Position numbers and translations under genes: made by a program. Below the pieces are notes generated by a model that did no database searches, was not told the origin of the DNA, and was given only the letters and a program-made list of their open reading frames with translations. Shown in pieces: positions 1 through 5,364 of a DNA stretch of 5,530 bases. The first letter of the stretch is position 1; each line of letters starts with the position of its first letter. This DNA is from Methylococcales bacterium (GTDB taxonomy: Bacteria; Pseudomonadota; Gammaproteobacteria; Methylococcales; Methylomonadaceae). The stretch is from the NCBI GenBank assembly GCA_009692395.1, contig SHZG01000162.1, positions 1 to 5,530 on the forward strand, written 5' to 3'.

Positions 1-123
1 CGGACATGGATCAAACGACTCAATCGCAAGACCATTTGCTTCTCAAAACTAGAGTTGATGCACGACACCGTCATCGGTTTGCTTATCAACAAGGTCGAAT
101 TCGGGCGCGATATTTATTCATAA
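1..123 (+). CDS. IS1-family transposase, C-terminal fragment (InsB-type, DDE)
   Basis: Frame 1 is open from the window edge to TAA at 121 and gives 40 residues. They start RTWIKRLNRKTICFSK, continue through an LMHDTVIGLLIN stretch and end in GRDIYS. In IS1 InsB the C-terminus has the same layout: an R-T-x-x-K-R-L-x-R-K-(S/T)-I-C-F-S segment, then an H-D-x-V-I-G segment. The protein would be the IS1 DDE transposase that cuts and joins the element's ends. The catalytic D and E residues lie upstream, outside the window. An overlapping 65-codon frame from position 6 has no family resemblance and is a shadow. Whether this copy is functional cannot be judged. Confidence 0.85.
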   Translation, partial: RTWIKRLNRKTICFSKLELMHDTVIGLLINKVEFGRDIYS

Positions 124-125
124 TT

Positions 126-144
126 ACAGATTTAACCCACTACC
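126..144. repeat. IS1-family terminal inverted repeat, right end (IRR)
   Basis: The 19 bases acagatttaacccactacc are the exact reverse complement of 5292-5310. Going further into the element, the pairing continues imperfectly for a few more bases. The repeat lies 2 bases after the transposase stop, as expected for an IS1 right end. Confidence 0.85.
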
Positions 145-315
145 GAATTGTTAATAACGTCTGCGGATATGATAACTGCCACGCAATTACCGCAAATCCA
201 TAAAGACCCATTTGACCGTATTTTAATCGCCCAAGCGCATAACAATCGTTGTCATTTAATGACGGTCGATAGAAAAATCGCTCAATATGAAATGCCTTAT
301 TTGTTAATTGTTTGA
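145..315 (+). pseudogene. PIN-domain toxin (VapC-type) remnant, 5' part removed at the IS1 border
   Basis: The frame from GAA at 145 to TGA at 313-315 encodes 56 residues that look like the C-terminal part of a VapC/PIN ribonuclease, the toxin of type II toxin-antitoxin pairs. The diagnostic motif is LPQIHKDPFDRILIAQA (residues 15-31), followed by a T-V-D motif at 40-42 and a short IAQYEMPYLL tail. D24 and D42 would be late acidic residues of the metal-binding site. PIN toxins of this class are usually about 125-135 residues, so roughly the N-terminal half, including the first catalytic Asp, is missing. Upstream in this frame there is a TAA at 133-135 inside the IS end. An internal ATG at 169 could start only 48 residues. 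No antitoxin gene is visible; it would normally precede the toxin. The fragment is almost certainly inactive. Confidence 0.8.
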
Positions 316-347
316 AACCCATCTCATTTAAAACCAGAGAGCCGATT

Positions 348-1634
348 ATGTCCAACACCGAAACCCTGTACAGCAACATCCGCGCTCATATCGAATCGAA
401 TTATCCTTTGTTGTATTTGGTGACGTTTGAAGAACAACAAGCCGATGCACTGAGTACTCGACTTGCTGCCGAAGATAAACGCAAAATTTTTGAATGGAAT
501 TTGGCGCGGGGTGTAGTGAGTTTTGACCATAAACAACCGTTAATCGAGTACCAAGAGTTAGCCAAAACGCTGGAAAATTGGTTAAACGATGAACTAACGC
601 ACCATTTTTTGATTATCAAAGATGCCCACTTAGCCATGCGTGATAATCCGCGAGTCATTGCGCGTTTAAAAGCCTTAGCCAATAAATTACTGCACGATAC
701 TGACACCAATGCCACGGTGATTTTGGTGTCTTCGCAAGCCTGTATTCCGCCTGAATTGGAAAAGTTTATTACCCTGTTTGATTTGCCATTGCCCGATGAA
801 GAAAAAATTCGCGCGGTGATTCATGACTTTGTTGGCAAGTTGGGCGAGACCATTGATGATAAATCGTTAGCGGATTTAACGCTGGCGTTTCGCGGTTTGA
901 GTGAGCATGAAATCACCCAGTTGTTGTATCGCGGCTATCAACAAGACGGTGAAATTACCAGTGATGATGTGGCGTTGGTGTTAAAGGGAAAAGAACAAAT
1001 TATCAAAAAATCGGGCATTCTCGATATGGTGGCAACGGCTGAACAATTGGATAATGTTGGCGGTTTAACGCAGTTACAAACATGGCTAAAACAAAAAGCC
1101 CACGTTCTGCATAATTTAAACGATGCCATAGCGTTTGGTGTAGAAGCGCCTAAAGGCGTGATGATCGTTGGAATGCCAGGTTGTGGTAAATCCTTAACGG
1201 CTAAAGCCACCGCATCCTTATTTAAACTGCCGTTATTGCGTTTAGATGTTGGTGCATTAATGGGTAAATATGTCGGTGAAAGTGAATCGAATATGCGCCG
1301 CGCATTACAACTTGCCGAAGCGGTTAGCCCTTGTGTGTTATGGGTTGATGAATTAGAAAAAGCCTTTGATGGTATTGGCAGTGGCGGTGCAGGTTCAGAA
1401 GTTGCCACGCGCTTATTCGGTTATTTTTTAACGTGGATGCAGGATAAAACAGGCGCGGTGTTTGTGTTAGCGACGGCAAATGATATTTCTGCATTGCCAC
1501 CTGAATTATTACGCAAAGGGCGGTTTGATGAGATTTTTTATGTCACTTTGCCAAATATGAGTGAACGAGAAAACATTTTTGCCATTCATCTTAAAAAGCG
1601 CAATAAAACCAGCGCGGTTGCTGTAAAAAAATGA
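348..1634 (+). CDS. Ycf46-like AAA family ATPase, truncated by an in-frame TGA
   Basis: The gene encodes 428 residues up to TGA at 1632-1634. The start chosen is ATG 348, giving MSNTETLYSNIRAHIESNYP, which fits the N-terminus of this family; an in-frame TTG at 312 would overlap the PIN stop and is less likely. An N-terminal region of about 220 residues contains a Ycf46-type VSSQACIPPELEKFITLFDLPLP stretch. The AAA core follows: Walker A GMPGCGKS (275-282), Walker B with WVDELEK (332-338), a sensor-1 segment LATAND, and LLRKGRFDE, where R389 and R392 are candidate arginine fingers. The protein should be a soluble hexameric ATPase. Ycf46 proteins are known from plastids and cyanobacteria, and the substrate here is unknown. 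The helical lid that follows the core is cut off by the stop but is still encoded downstream in the same frame. The product may be non-functional. Confidence 0.85.
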   Translation: MSNTETLYSNIRAHIESNYPLLYLVTFEEQQADALSTRLAAEDKRKIFEWNLARGVVSFDHKQPLIEYQELAKTLENWLNDELTHHFLIIKDAHLAMRDNPRVIARLKALANKLLHDTDTNATVILVSSQACIPPELEKFITLFDLPLPDEEKIRAVIHDFVGKLGETIDDKSLADLTLAFRGLSEHEITQLLYRGYQQDGEITSDDVALVLKGKEQIIKKSGILDMVATAEQLDNVGGLTQLQTWLKQKAHVLHNLNDAIAFGVEAPKGVMIVGMPGCGKSLTAKATASLFKLPLLRLDVGALMGKYVGESESNMRRALQLAEAVSPCVLWVDELEKAFDGIGSGGAGSEVATRLFGYFLTWMQDKTGAVFVLATANDISALPPELLRKGRFDEIFYVTLPNMSERENIFAIHLKKRNKTSAVAVKK

Positions 1635-1847
1635 GCTGAAAAAACCGATGGCTTTTCAGAGGCAGATATTGAAGCAGTGGTGAAAGAGGCTATTGAAGTA
1701 GCGTTTGTGGCTAATCGTGCCGCGTTGACTACCGAGGGATTGCTTAAAGTTATCGACAATACGCACCCGCTGAAAGTAGTGATGAAAGACAAGGTGCAGG
1801 AATACGCGGATAAGTTTGCTAATTTGAAAATTAAACCTGCATCATAA
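1635..1847 (+). pseudogene. C-terminal lid region of the AAA ATPase, separated by the premature TGA
   Basis: Directly after TGA 1632-1634 the same frame stays open for 70 codons to TAA 1845-1847. It begins AEKTDGFSEADIEAVVKEA, the usual AAA lid signature (T-x-G-F-S-x-A-D/E-I-E), and ends FANLKIKPAS. It therefore belongs to the gene at 348, which would be 500 codons with both stop codons counted (348-1847). The residue at the interruption is commonly Leu in this family, so a single change TTA to TGA would explain it. There is no credible separate start codon with a ribosome binding site. Without read-through this region is not translated. Confidence 0.8.
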
Positions 1848-1901
1848 TTGGTTGAATTGAAATTATTTCATAGAATTTTAAGCGGTAACCATAAGCATAA
1901 G

Positions 1902-1927
1902 TTGATATCACTCACGCATGATAAAAT
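1902..1927 (+). promoter_or_regulatory. ribF: Possible ribF promoter (weak)
   Basis: Inside the 104-bp gap before ribF there is a TTGATA (1902-1907) and a TAAAAT (1922-1927), each one or two changes from the sigma-70 boxes. The spacing is only 14 bases, shorter than the usual 16-18, so the pairing is doubtful and only the -10-like box may matter. A start near 1934 would leave a leader of less than 20 bases. No clear Shine-Dalgarno sequence precedes the ribF ATG. The rest of the gap (1848-1951) shows only a small TGAAAT/ATTTCA palindrome at 1858-1870, with no convincing terminator. Confidence 0.25.
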
Positions 1928-1951
1928 GAATCCTTTGCTTATTCATATCTC

Positions 1952-2887
1952 ATGCACTTAATTAGAGGCTTATCTCATTTAAAACTTTTTCCACAGGGTT
2001 GTGTACTCACTATCGGTAATTTTGATGGGCTACATTTAGGGCATCGCGCCATTATTGAAAAACTGGCAGAACGTGGCAGAAGTCTCAATTTACCTGTGGT
2101 GGTGATGATTTTTGAACCGCAACCGTTAGAATATTTTTTAGCCAATAACGTACCCCCACGATTAATGCGGCTACGCGAAAAAGTCATGCAGTTTGAAAAA
2201 TTACCCGTGGATTATTTGCTCGTTGTCAATTTTAATCGCCAGTTTGCCAACTGTGACGCAGAGCAGTTTATTAACGATATTTTGCTGGAAAAACTTAATG
2301 TTAAACACCTCGTCATCGGTGATGATTTCCATTTTGGCAAAGCGCGACGTGGTAATTTTTCCTTATTGAAAGAACAAGGTAAGCTATACGGCTTTAGCGT
2401 TGAAGATACCGCATCTTGTTATGTGGACGGGCTACGGATTAGCAGCACGCTGATTCGAGACGCGCTAAGTATCGGTGATTTAACAAAAGTCGATCACTTA
2501 TTAGGGCATAGTTATTCAATTTGTGGACGAGTTGCTCACGGTGATAAACGTGGTCGAACGCTGGGCTGTCCGACCGCTAACATCAATTTATTCAGAAAAA
2601 ACACCCCGATTAATGGCGTGTTTGCCGTCACTATGACGGGTATTGATAACATAGAATATTCAGGTGTTGCCAATGTCGGCACGCGCCCTACCTTTGATGG
2701 TGAATCTAAAGTGATATTAGAAACCCATTTGTTTAATTTTAATAAAGACATTTATGGGCGCACTATTGAAGTACATTTTAAACATAAAATTCGTGGTGAA
2801 ATGCGTTTTAGCTGCTTAGCTGAGCTACAAACGCAAATCATCAATGATGTCGCCGCCGCTAAGGATTTTTTTGCTAAATCATGTTAG
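1952..2887 (+). CDS. ribF: Bifunctional riboflavin kinase / FMN adenylyltransferase
   Basis: RibF phosphorylates riboflavin to FMN and then adenylylates FMN to FAD in the cytoplasm. The protein is 311 residues, close to the usual 305-315. The N-terminal nucleotidyltransferase domain (about 1-180) has GNFDGLHLGH at 22-31 and ISSTLIR at 163-169. The C-terminal riboflavin kinase domain has GDKRGRTLGCPTANI at 197-211, GVANVGTRPTF at 238-248 and a catalytic Glu at 257 (ETHLF). The start MHLIRGLSHLK matches the family N-terminus, so ATG 1952 is secure although no strong ribosome binding site is visible. The stop is TAG (2885-2887), which shows that TAG works as a stop in this genome. It overlaps gloB by 7 bases. 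In many gammaproteobacteria ribF lies before ileS and lspA; here it does not. Confidence 0.97.
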   Translation: MHLIRGLSHLKLFPQGCVLTIGNFDGLHLGHRAIIEKLAERGRSLNLPVVVMIFEPQPLEYFLANNVPPRLMRLREKVMQFEKLPVDYLLVVNFNRQFANCDAEQFINDILLEKLNVKHLVIGDDFHFGKARRGNFSLLKEQGKLYGFSVEDTASCYVDGLRISSTLIRDALSIGDLTKVDHLLGHSYSICGRVAHGDKRGRTLGCPTANINLFRKNTPINGVFAVTMTGIDNIEYSGVANVGTRPTFDGESKVILETHLFNFNKDIYGRTIEVHFKHKIRGEMRFSCLAELQTQIINDVAAAKDFFAKSC

Positions 2888-3633
2888 ACATTATTCAAAT
2901 CCCCGTCTTAATCGATAATTATATTTATCTGCTTCACGATACCGTTTCAGGCGAAACCGCCGCTGTAGACCCTGCATTGGCTGAACTTGTGTTAGCGGTT
3001 TTAAAACAACGCGGCTGGCAACTGACCACTATTTTAAACACTCATCATCATGGCGATCATGTCGGTGGTAATGTCAAATTGAAGCGGCACACGGGTTGCC
3101 AAATTATTGGCGCGAAAGCCGATAGCCATAGAATCCCTGCCATTGATAGAGCCGTGTCGGAGGGTGATTTAATAACACTAGGCTCACATTCTGCGCAAGT
3201 GCTAGAGACTTCAGGGCATACCAGCGGGCATATCGTCTATTATTTTGCCGAAGATAACGCGCTGTTTTGTGGTGATACGCTGTTTGTCATGGGTTGTGGT
3301 CGCTTGTTTGAAGGCAGTGCAGAACAGTTGTGGCAATCACTACAAAAATTAAAAACCCTACCCGTTGAAACGCGGGTGTATTGCGCTCATGAATACAGTC
3401 AAAGTAATGGTCGTTTTGCTTTAACAGTTGAACCCGATAATATCGCGCTGCAAGAAAAAATGACAGTTATCAACCAATTAAGAGCCAACGGTTTACCCAC
3501 TGTACCATCGACTATTGGTGATGAATTGGCGACCAATCCTTTTTTTAGAGCCGATAGCCCCACATTACGCACTATAGCTAAAACACCTGTTGAGGTGTTT
3601 ACTACATTACGGCGATTGAAAGATAGTTTTTAA
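2881..3633 (+). CDS. gloB: Hydroxyacylglutathione hydrolase (glyoxalase II)
   Basis: GloB hydrolyses S-lactoylglutathione to D-lactate and glutathione, the second step of methylglyoxal detoxification. The 250-residue protein has the usual family length. It carries the metallo-beta-lactamase metal-binding set: THHHGDH at 54-60, GHTSGH at 112-117, GDTLF with D132, and H170 in CAHEY, which together bind two metal ions. The C-terminal glutathione-binding domain shows the family's TNPFFR motif near 219-223. The start ATG at 2881 overlaps the ribF stop (ATGTTAG), so translation is probably coupled. An AAGGA lies 15 bases upstream, rather far for a ribosome binding site. The stop TAA at 3631-3633 abuts the end of the convergent small gene on the other strand. 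Confidence 0.96.
   Translation: MLDIIQIPVLIDNYIYLLHDTVSGETAAVDPALAELVLAVLKQRGWQLTTILNTHHHGDHVGGNVKLKRHTGCQIIGAKADSHRIPAIDRAVSEGDLITLGSHSAQVLETSGHTSGHIVYYFAEDNALFCGDTLFVMGCGRLFEGSAEQLWQSLQKLKTLPVETRVYCAHEYSQSNGRFALTVEPDNIALQEKMTVINQLRANGLPTVPSTIGDELATNPFFRADSPTLRTIAKTPVEVFTTLRRLKDSF
3581..3600 (-). terminator. Hairpin, possible terminator of the - strand gene set
   Basis: Bases 3581-3588 (aaacacct) and 3593-3600 (aggtgttt) pair perfectly around a 4-base loop. On the - strand the hairpin lies 33 bases after the stop of the Trp-rich gene and runs into TTTT, with one extra T after the stem, which is a weak intrinsic-terminator form. On the + strand there is no T run. The hairpin lies inside the gloB coding region, so the symmetry could be chance. 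Only two G:C-rich steps support the stem. Confidence 0.3.
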
Positions 3634-3842
3634 TCAATGCCATCCCATCAGCCAACATGATGAGTCTTTGAGAATCTGCCAATCTATTTCATAGATATTT
3701 TTATTGATGACCGCTTCAAGCTCGCAAGCGACAATCTCTTCCATGTCAGACAAAAGCAATTTGGTCACGATAAAAAAGTGGTGTTCTTTTTGTTTCGGTT
3801 TAACTGCCGTCCATTTTGATAGCAGTAATTTATTTGATTCAT
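3634..3842 (-). pseudogene. TIGR02450-type small Trp-rich protein, frameshifted after the start
   Basis: On the - strand, a frame ending at TGA 3636-3634 encodes KLLLSKWTAVKPKQKEHHFF, then a DMEEIVACELEAVI stretch and a DWQILKDSSCWLMGWH C-terminus. This matches the small (about 65-75 residues) Trp-rich family TIGR02450, with the LLLSKWTAV start, an EAV segment, and W residues in DW and GW near the end. Its function is unknown. The natural start, ATG at 3842-3840, lies 5 bases after the DCC gene stop but is in another frame: 209 bases separate it from the end, one short of a multiple of three. An indel within about the first 15 bases therefore broke the gene. The only in-frame alternative start is a CTG at 3873-3871 inside the previous gene, which is unlikely. 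Confidence 0.7.
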
Positions 3843-3847
3843 GATGG

Positions 3848-4252
3848 CTATTCTTTAATCTGTTGCTTGCCAGTCAGCGGCAAACGATAGCGAGCGACAA
3901 TACGATAACAACATTCCATCAATGGCAGTAGCAAGGGTACATTTTCGATAATAGGGGCGACACGGCGATAATAAGGTAGCTGTTTCCACACTTGTAAAAA
4001 ACCAAGCACACCCGATTGCAGTTGCTGATTTTGGTCGATAACGTGCATTCTATCCATTGCTTGTTTGTAGGTTAAGCCTGCTTTCGCTAACGCCACCTTG
4101 TCATGATTAATATCAACCCAATGAATATTACCTTCTTTATCAAGTTTTTTCATCGCATTGATTTCAATATTGCAGATGGGGCATTCGCCATCATGAAAGC
4201 AGGTTACTTTTGCTGGTGAAACAGTTGTTTTTGGCTGCGATGAAACGGTCAT
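3848..4252 (-). CDS. DCC-family (DUF393) thiol-disulfide oxidoreductase-like protein
   Basis: The 134-residue protein has the defining DCC motif near its N-terminus: FHDGECPICNIEI, with D21, C24 and C27. The CPIC pair resembles a thioredoxin-type CxxC, which is why the family is predicted to have thiol-disulfide oxidoreductase activity; no substrate is established. A hydrophobic stretch (IIENVPLLLPLMECCYRIV) lies near the C-terminus, as in relatives. The start ATG 4252-4250 is supported by AGGA on the - strand (4263-4260) with a 7-base spacer, the clearest ribosome binding site in the window. The stop is TAG (3850-3848). It follows the DUF523-DUF1722 gene by 81 bases and precedes the Trp-rich gene by 5, so the three are probably one transcription unit. 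It appears intact. Confidence 0.9.
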   Translation of the reverse strand: MTVSSQPKTTVSPAKVTCFHDGECPICNIEINAMKKLDKEGNIHWVDINHDKVALAKAGLTYKQAMDRMHVIDQNQQLQSGVLGFLQVWKQLPYYRRVAPIIENVPLLLPLMECCYRIVARYRLPLTGKQQIKE

Positions 4253-4259
4253 GTCACTA

Positions 4260-4263
4260 TCCT
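4260..4263 (-). promoter_or_regulatory. Ribosome binding site of the DCC-family gene
   Basis: On the - strand the sequence reads AGGA, then 7 bases, then the ATG at 4252-4250. This supports the chosen start over any upstream codon. Confidence 0.6.
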
Positions 4264-4333
4264 AAATTGTGTAGTATCAGGTAAAGGTTACGGTTGCCAA
4301 ACAACGACCCCCTATTTGTCGTATCCACCTTAG

Positions 4334-4768
4334 TTACAATTGATTAATCAACTGTAATTCCTGCGGATACGGTGACATATAATAAGAGTCTTCAATATAG
4401 GCATCAGGGCTTTGGCGGAAATAATGTGTCAGTAACGTCAGCGGGACGATTAACGGAATTTCACCGTGACGGTAGCGTTCAATCAGTTCACACAATTCGG
4501 CTTTGTTATGTGCGCTGAGTTCTTTTTTCAAATAGCCTTGAATATGTTGCAATACATTGACGTGATTGCTGCGATTGACCACGATTTTTAATAACGTCAT
4601 TAATTGCAAAATATACTGCGCGGCAATCTCGGCTATATTTGCTTTGGTTGCACTGGCTAATAATTGCCCCAGCGGTCGATAATCCCCATGACTCATGATG
4701 ATTAATTTGTGCCGTGCATGAAAACGGGTTAATGATTGTGGATTCAAACCGTCGGCTACTAACTGTTT
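4334..4768 (-). pseudogene. DUF1722 (YbgA-like) C-terminal half of a DUF523-DUF1722 gene, after an in-frame TAG
   Basis: Immediately after TAG 4771-4769 the same frame continues KQLVADGLNPQSLTRFHARH to TAA at 4336-4334. The region has the hallmarks of DUF1722: FHARHKLIIMSH, NVLQHIQGYLKKEL, PLIVPLTLLTHYF and YYMSPYPQEL. DUF1722 is the domain found alone in E. coli YbgA and often fused behind DUF523; its biochemical role is not established. A TTG at 4747-4745 could start a 137-residue product, but no ribosome binding site supports it, and the 7 codons between the TAG and that TTG look like the ordinary inter-domain linker. I therefore read this as the back half of one gene running 5269 to 4334 (312 codons with both stops counted). 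Confidence 0.8.
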
Positions 4769-5269
4769 CTAGCGATACAAGACATAAACCCGCTGAATAA
4801 AATTCTCCCGCAAGCCTGCATCCCCTAAACGCCCCTCTTCTTCAACAGGTAGTAGCGGATGGTTACGCATCATGACTTCCGCATAAATACCCACGCCGTC
4901 GCGGTGCGGAATATCATTGGTAAACACTTTAACGCGCTCCATGCCGCAACTGGGTGAATCTTTTTTGACAATGTAACCGCATAAATCAGGGTGATGTTGT
5001 TGTTCAGCATAATCACGCAAGCGGTCAGTGACATCATGGCTTGGATCTTTAATCACCACGCAACGAACCGCATCCTCTTTTTTTATCAAGTGCATGGTCG
5101 GACGTGGCTCACCCAAGCCTATCGCCATTTCAGGACAGAACGGGCGAAAGTAAAAATAATGCGATAGTGTGCCGACAATATAAGCATCACGTTTATGCCC
5201 TTTATCAAAACGAACAGGTTCGCCCAGTAAACAACTGCTAATGCCGACAGGAACTTTTATGTTAATCAT
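4769..5269 (-). CDS. DUF523 domain protein (TudS-like Fe-S desulfidase family), N-terminal half of a broken DUF523-DUF1722 gene
   Basis: The 166-residue product starts MINIKVPVGISSCLLGEPVR. DUF523 signatures are present: SSCLLG with C13, then VRFDKGHKRD, FCPE with C45, GLGEPRPTMHL, and KKDSPSCGM with C108. The three cysteines in these motifs match the [4Fe-4S] ligand set of the DUF523 thiouracil desulfidase TudS, so desulfuration of a thiolated compound is a family-based guess. The frame ends at TAG 4771-4769 after RENFIQRVYVLYR, just where fused homologues continue into a linker and DUF1722; Trp is common there, so TGG to TAG is a likely cause. The frame extends upstream to a GTG at 5329, but those codons run through the IS1 end, so ATG 5269 is chosen. 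The IS border lies 22 bases upstream, so the native promoter has probably been lost. Confidence 0.85.
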   Translation of the reverse strand: MINIKVPVGISSCLLGEPVRFDKGHKRDAYIVGTLSHYFYFRPFCPEMAIGLGEPRPTMHLIKKEDAVRCVVIKDPSHDVTDRLRDYAEQQHHPDLCGYIVKKDSPSCGMERVKVFTNDIPHRDGVGIYAEVMMRNHPLLPVEEEGRLGDAGLRENFIQRVYVLYR

Positions 5270-5291
5270 ATTTTTGTACCATCCAATTAAG

Positions 5292-5310
5292 GGTAGTGGG
5301 TTAAATCTGT
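5292..5310. repeat. IS1-family terminal inverted repeat, left end (IRL)
   Basis: The sequence ggtagtgggttaaatctgt is the exact reverse complement of 126-144. It begins with GGT, as IS1 ends typically do. The base before it (5291) does not pair with base 145, which places the border. Confidence 0.85.
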
Positions 5311-5364
5311 GATGATAGATTAAAATCACGGGCAGACTAACATCACACTTACCTAAAAGACCTT

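Larger units (their letters stand above)
1..144 (+). mobile_element. IS1-family insertion sequence, right (3') end, partial
   Basis: This is the last part of an IS1-family element whose beginning lies outside the window. It holds the end of the transposase frame (stop TAA at 121-123) and then a terminal inverted repeat at 126-144. The outer boundary is set at 144 because the 19 bases ending there are the exact reverse complement of the 19 bases that open the IS copy at 5292, and the match stops just beyond. The interrupted PIN gene resumes at 145, which agrees with this border. The element is in the same orientation as the copy at the right end of the window. Confidence 0.85.

Noticed and set aside
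6..203. 65-codon + strand ORF at the left edge
   Set aside because: It runs across the IS end and into the PIN remnant in the wrong frame for both, and the protein resembles nothing known. It is a shadow of the IS1 transposase end.
312..347. TTG start extending the AAA ATPase by 12 residues
   Set aside because: It overlaps the PIN stop codon, and family members begin near MSNTETLYSN, so ATG 348 is preferred.
1858..1870. Palindrome TGAAAT-T-ATTTCA after the ATPase gene as a terminator
   Set aside because: The stem is short and nearly all A:T, with almost no loop and no adjoining T run.
321..1985. 14-base direct repeat atctcatttaaaac at 321-334 and 1972-1985
   Set aside because: It is short and AT-rich, with one copy before the ATPase start and the other inside the ribF coding region. 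It is not clearly above chance, and nothing else is shared around the two copies.
4334..4357. 24-base near-palindrome at the end of the DUF1722 region
   Set aside because: It is AT-rich, falls on the codons for QLINQL and the stop, has no T run or spacer loop, and pairs only with G-T wobbles. I see no reason to call it a terminator or operator.
1632..4771. A changed genetic code explaining the in-frame stops
   Set aside because: TGA, TAG and TAA all interrupt genes here, while TAG ends the intact ribF and DCC genes and TAA ends gloB at the expected place. One reassignment cannot explain this, and TGA as Trp does not suit the Leu position in the ATPase.
145..5291. A target-site duplication shared by the inner flanks of the two IS ends
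   Set aside because: The 9 bases on each inner side share only a short aatt core, which is chance level. True duplications would lie on the outer flanks, outside the window.
5292..5345. An outward promoter in the IS1 end driving the DUF523 gene
   Set aside because: A TATCAT-like -10 box exists on the - strand, but the matching -35 region fits only two of six bases. It cannot be supported from sequence alone.
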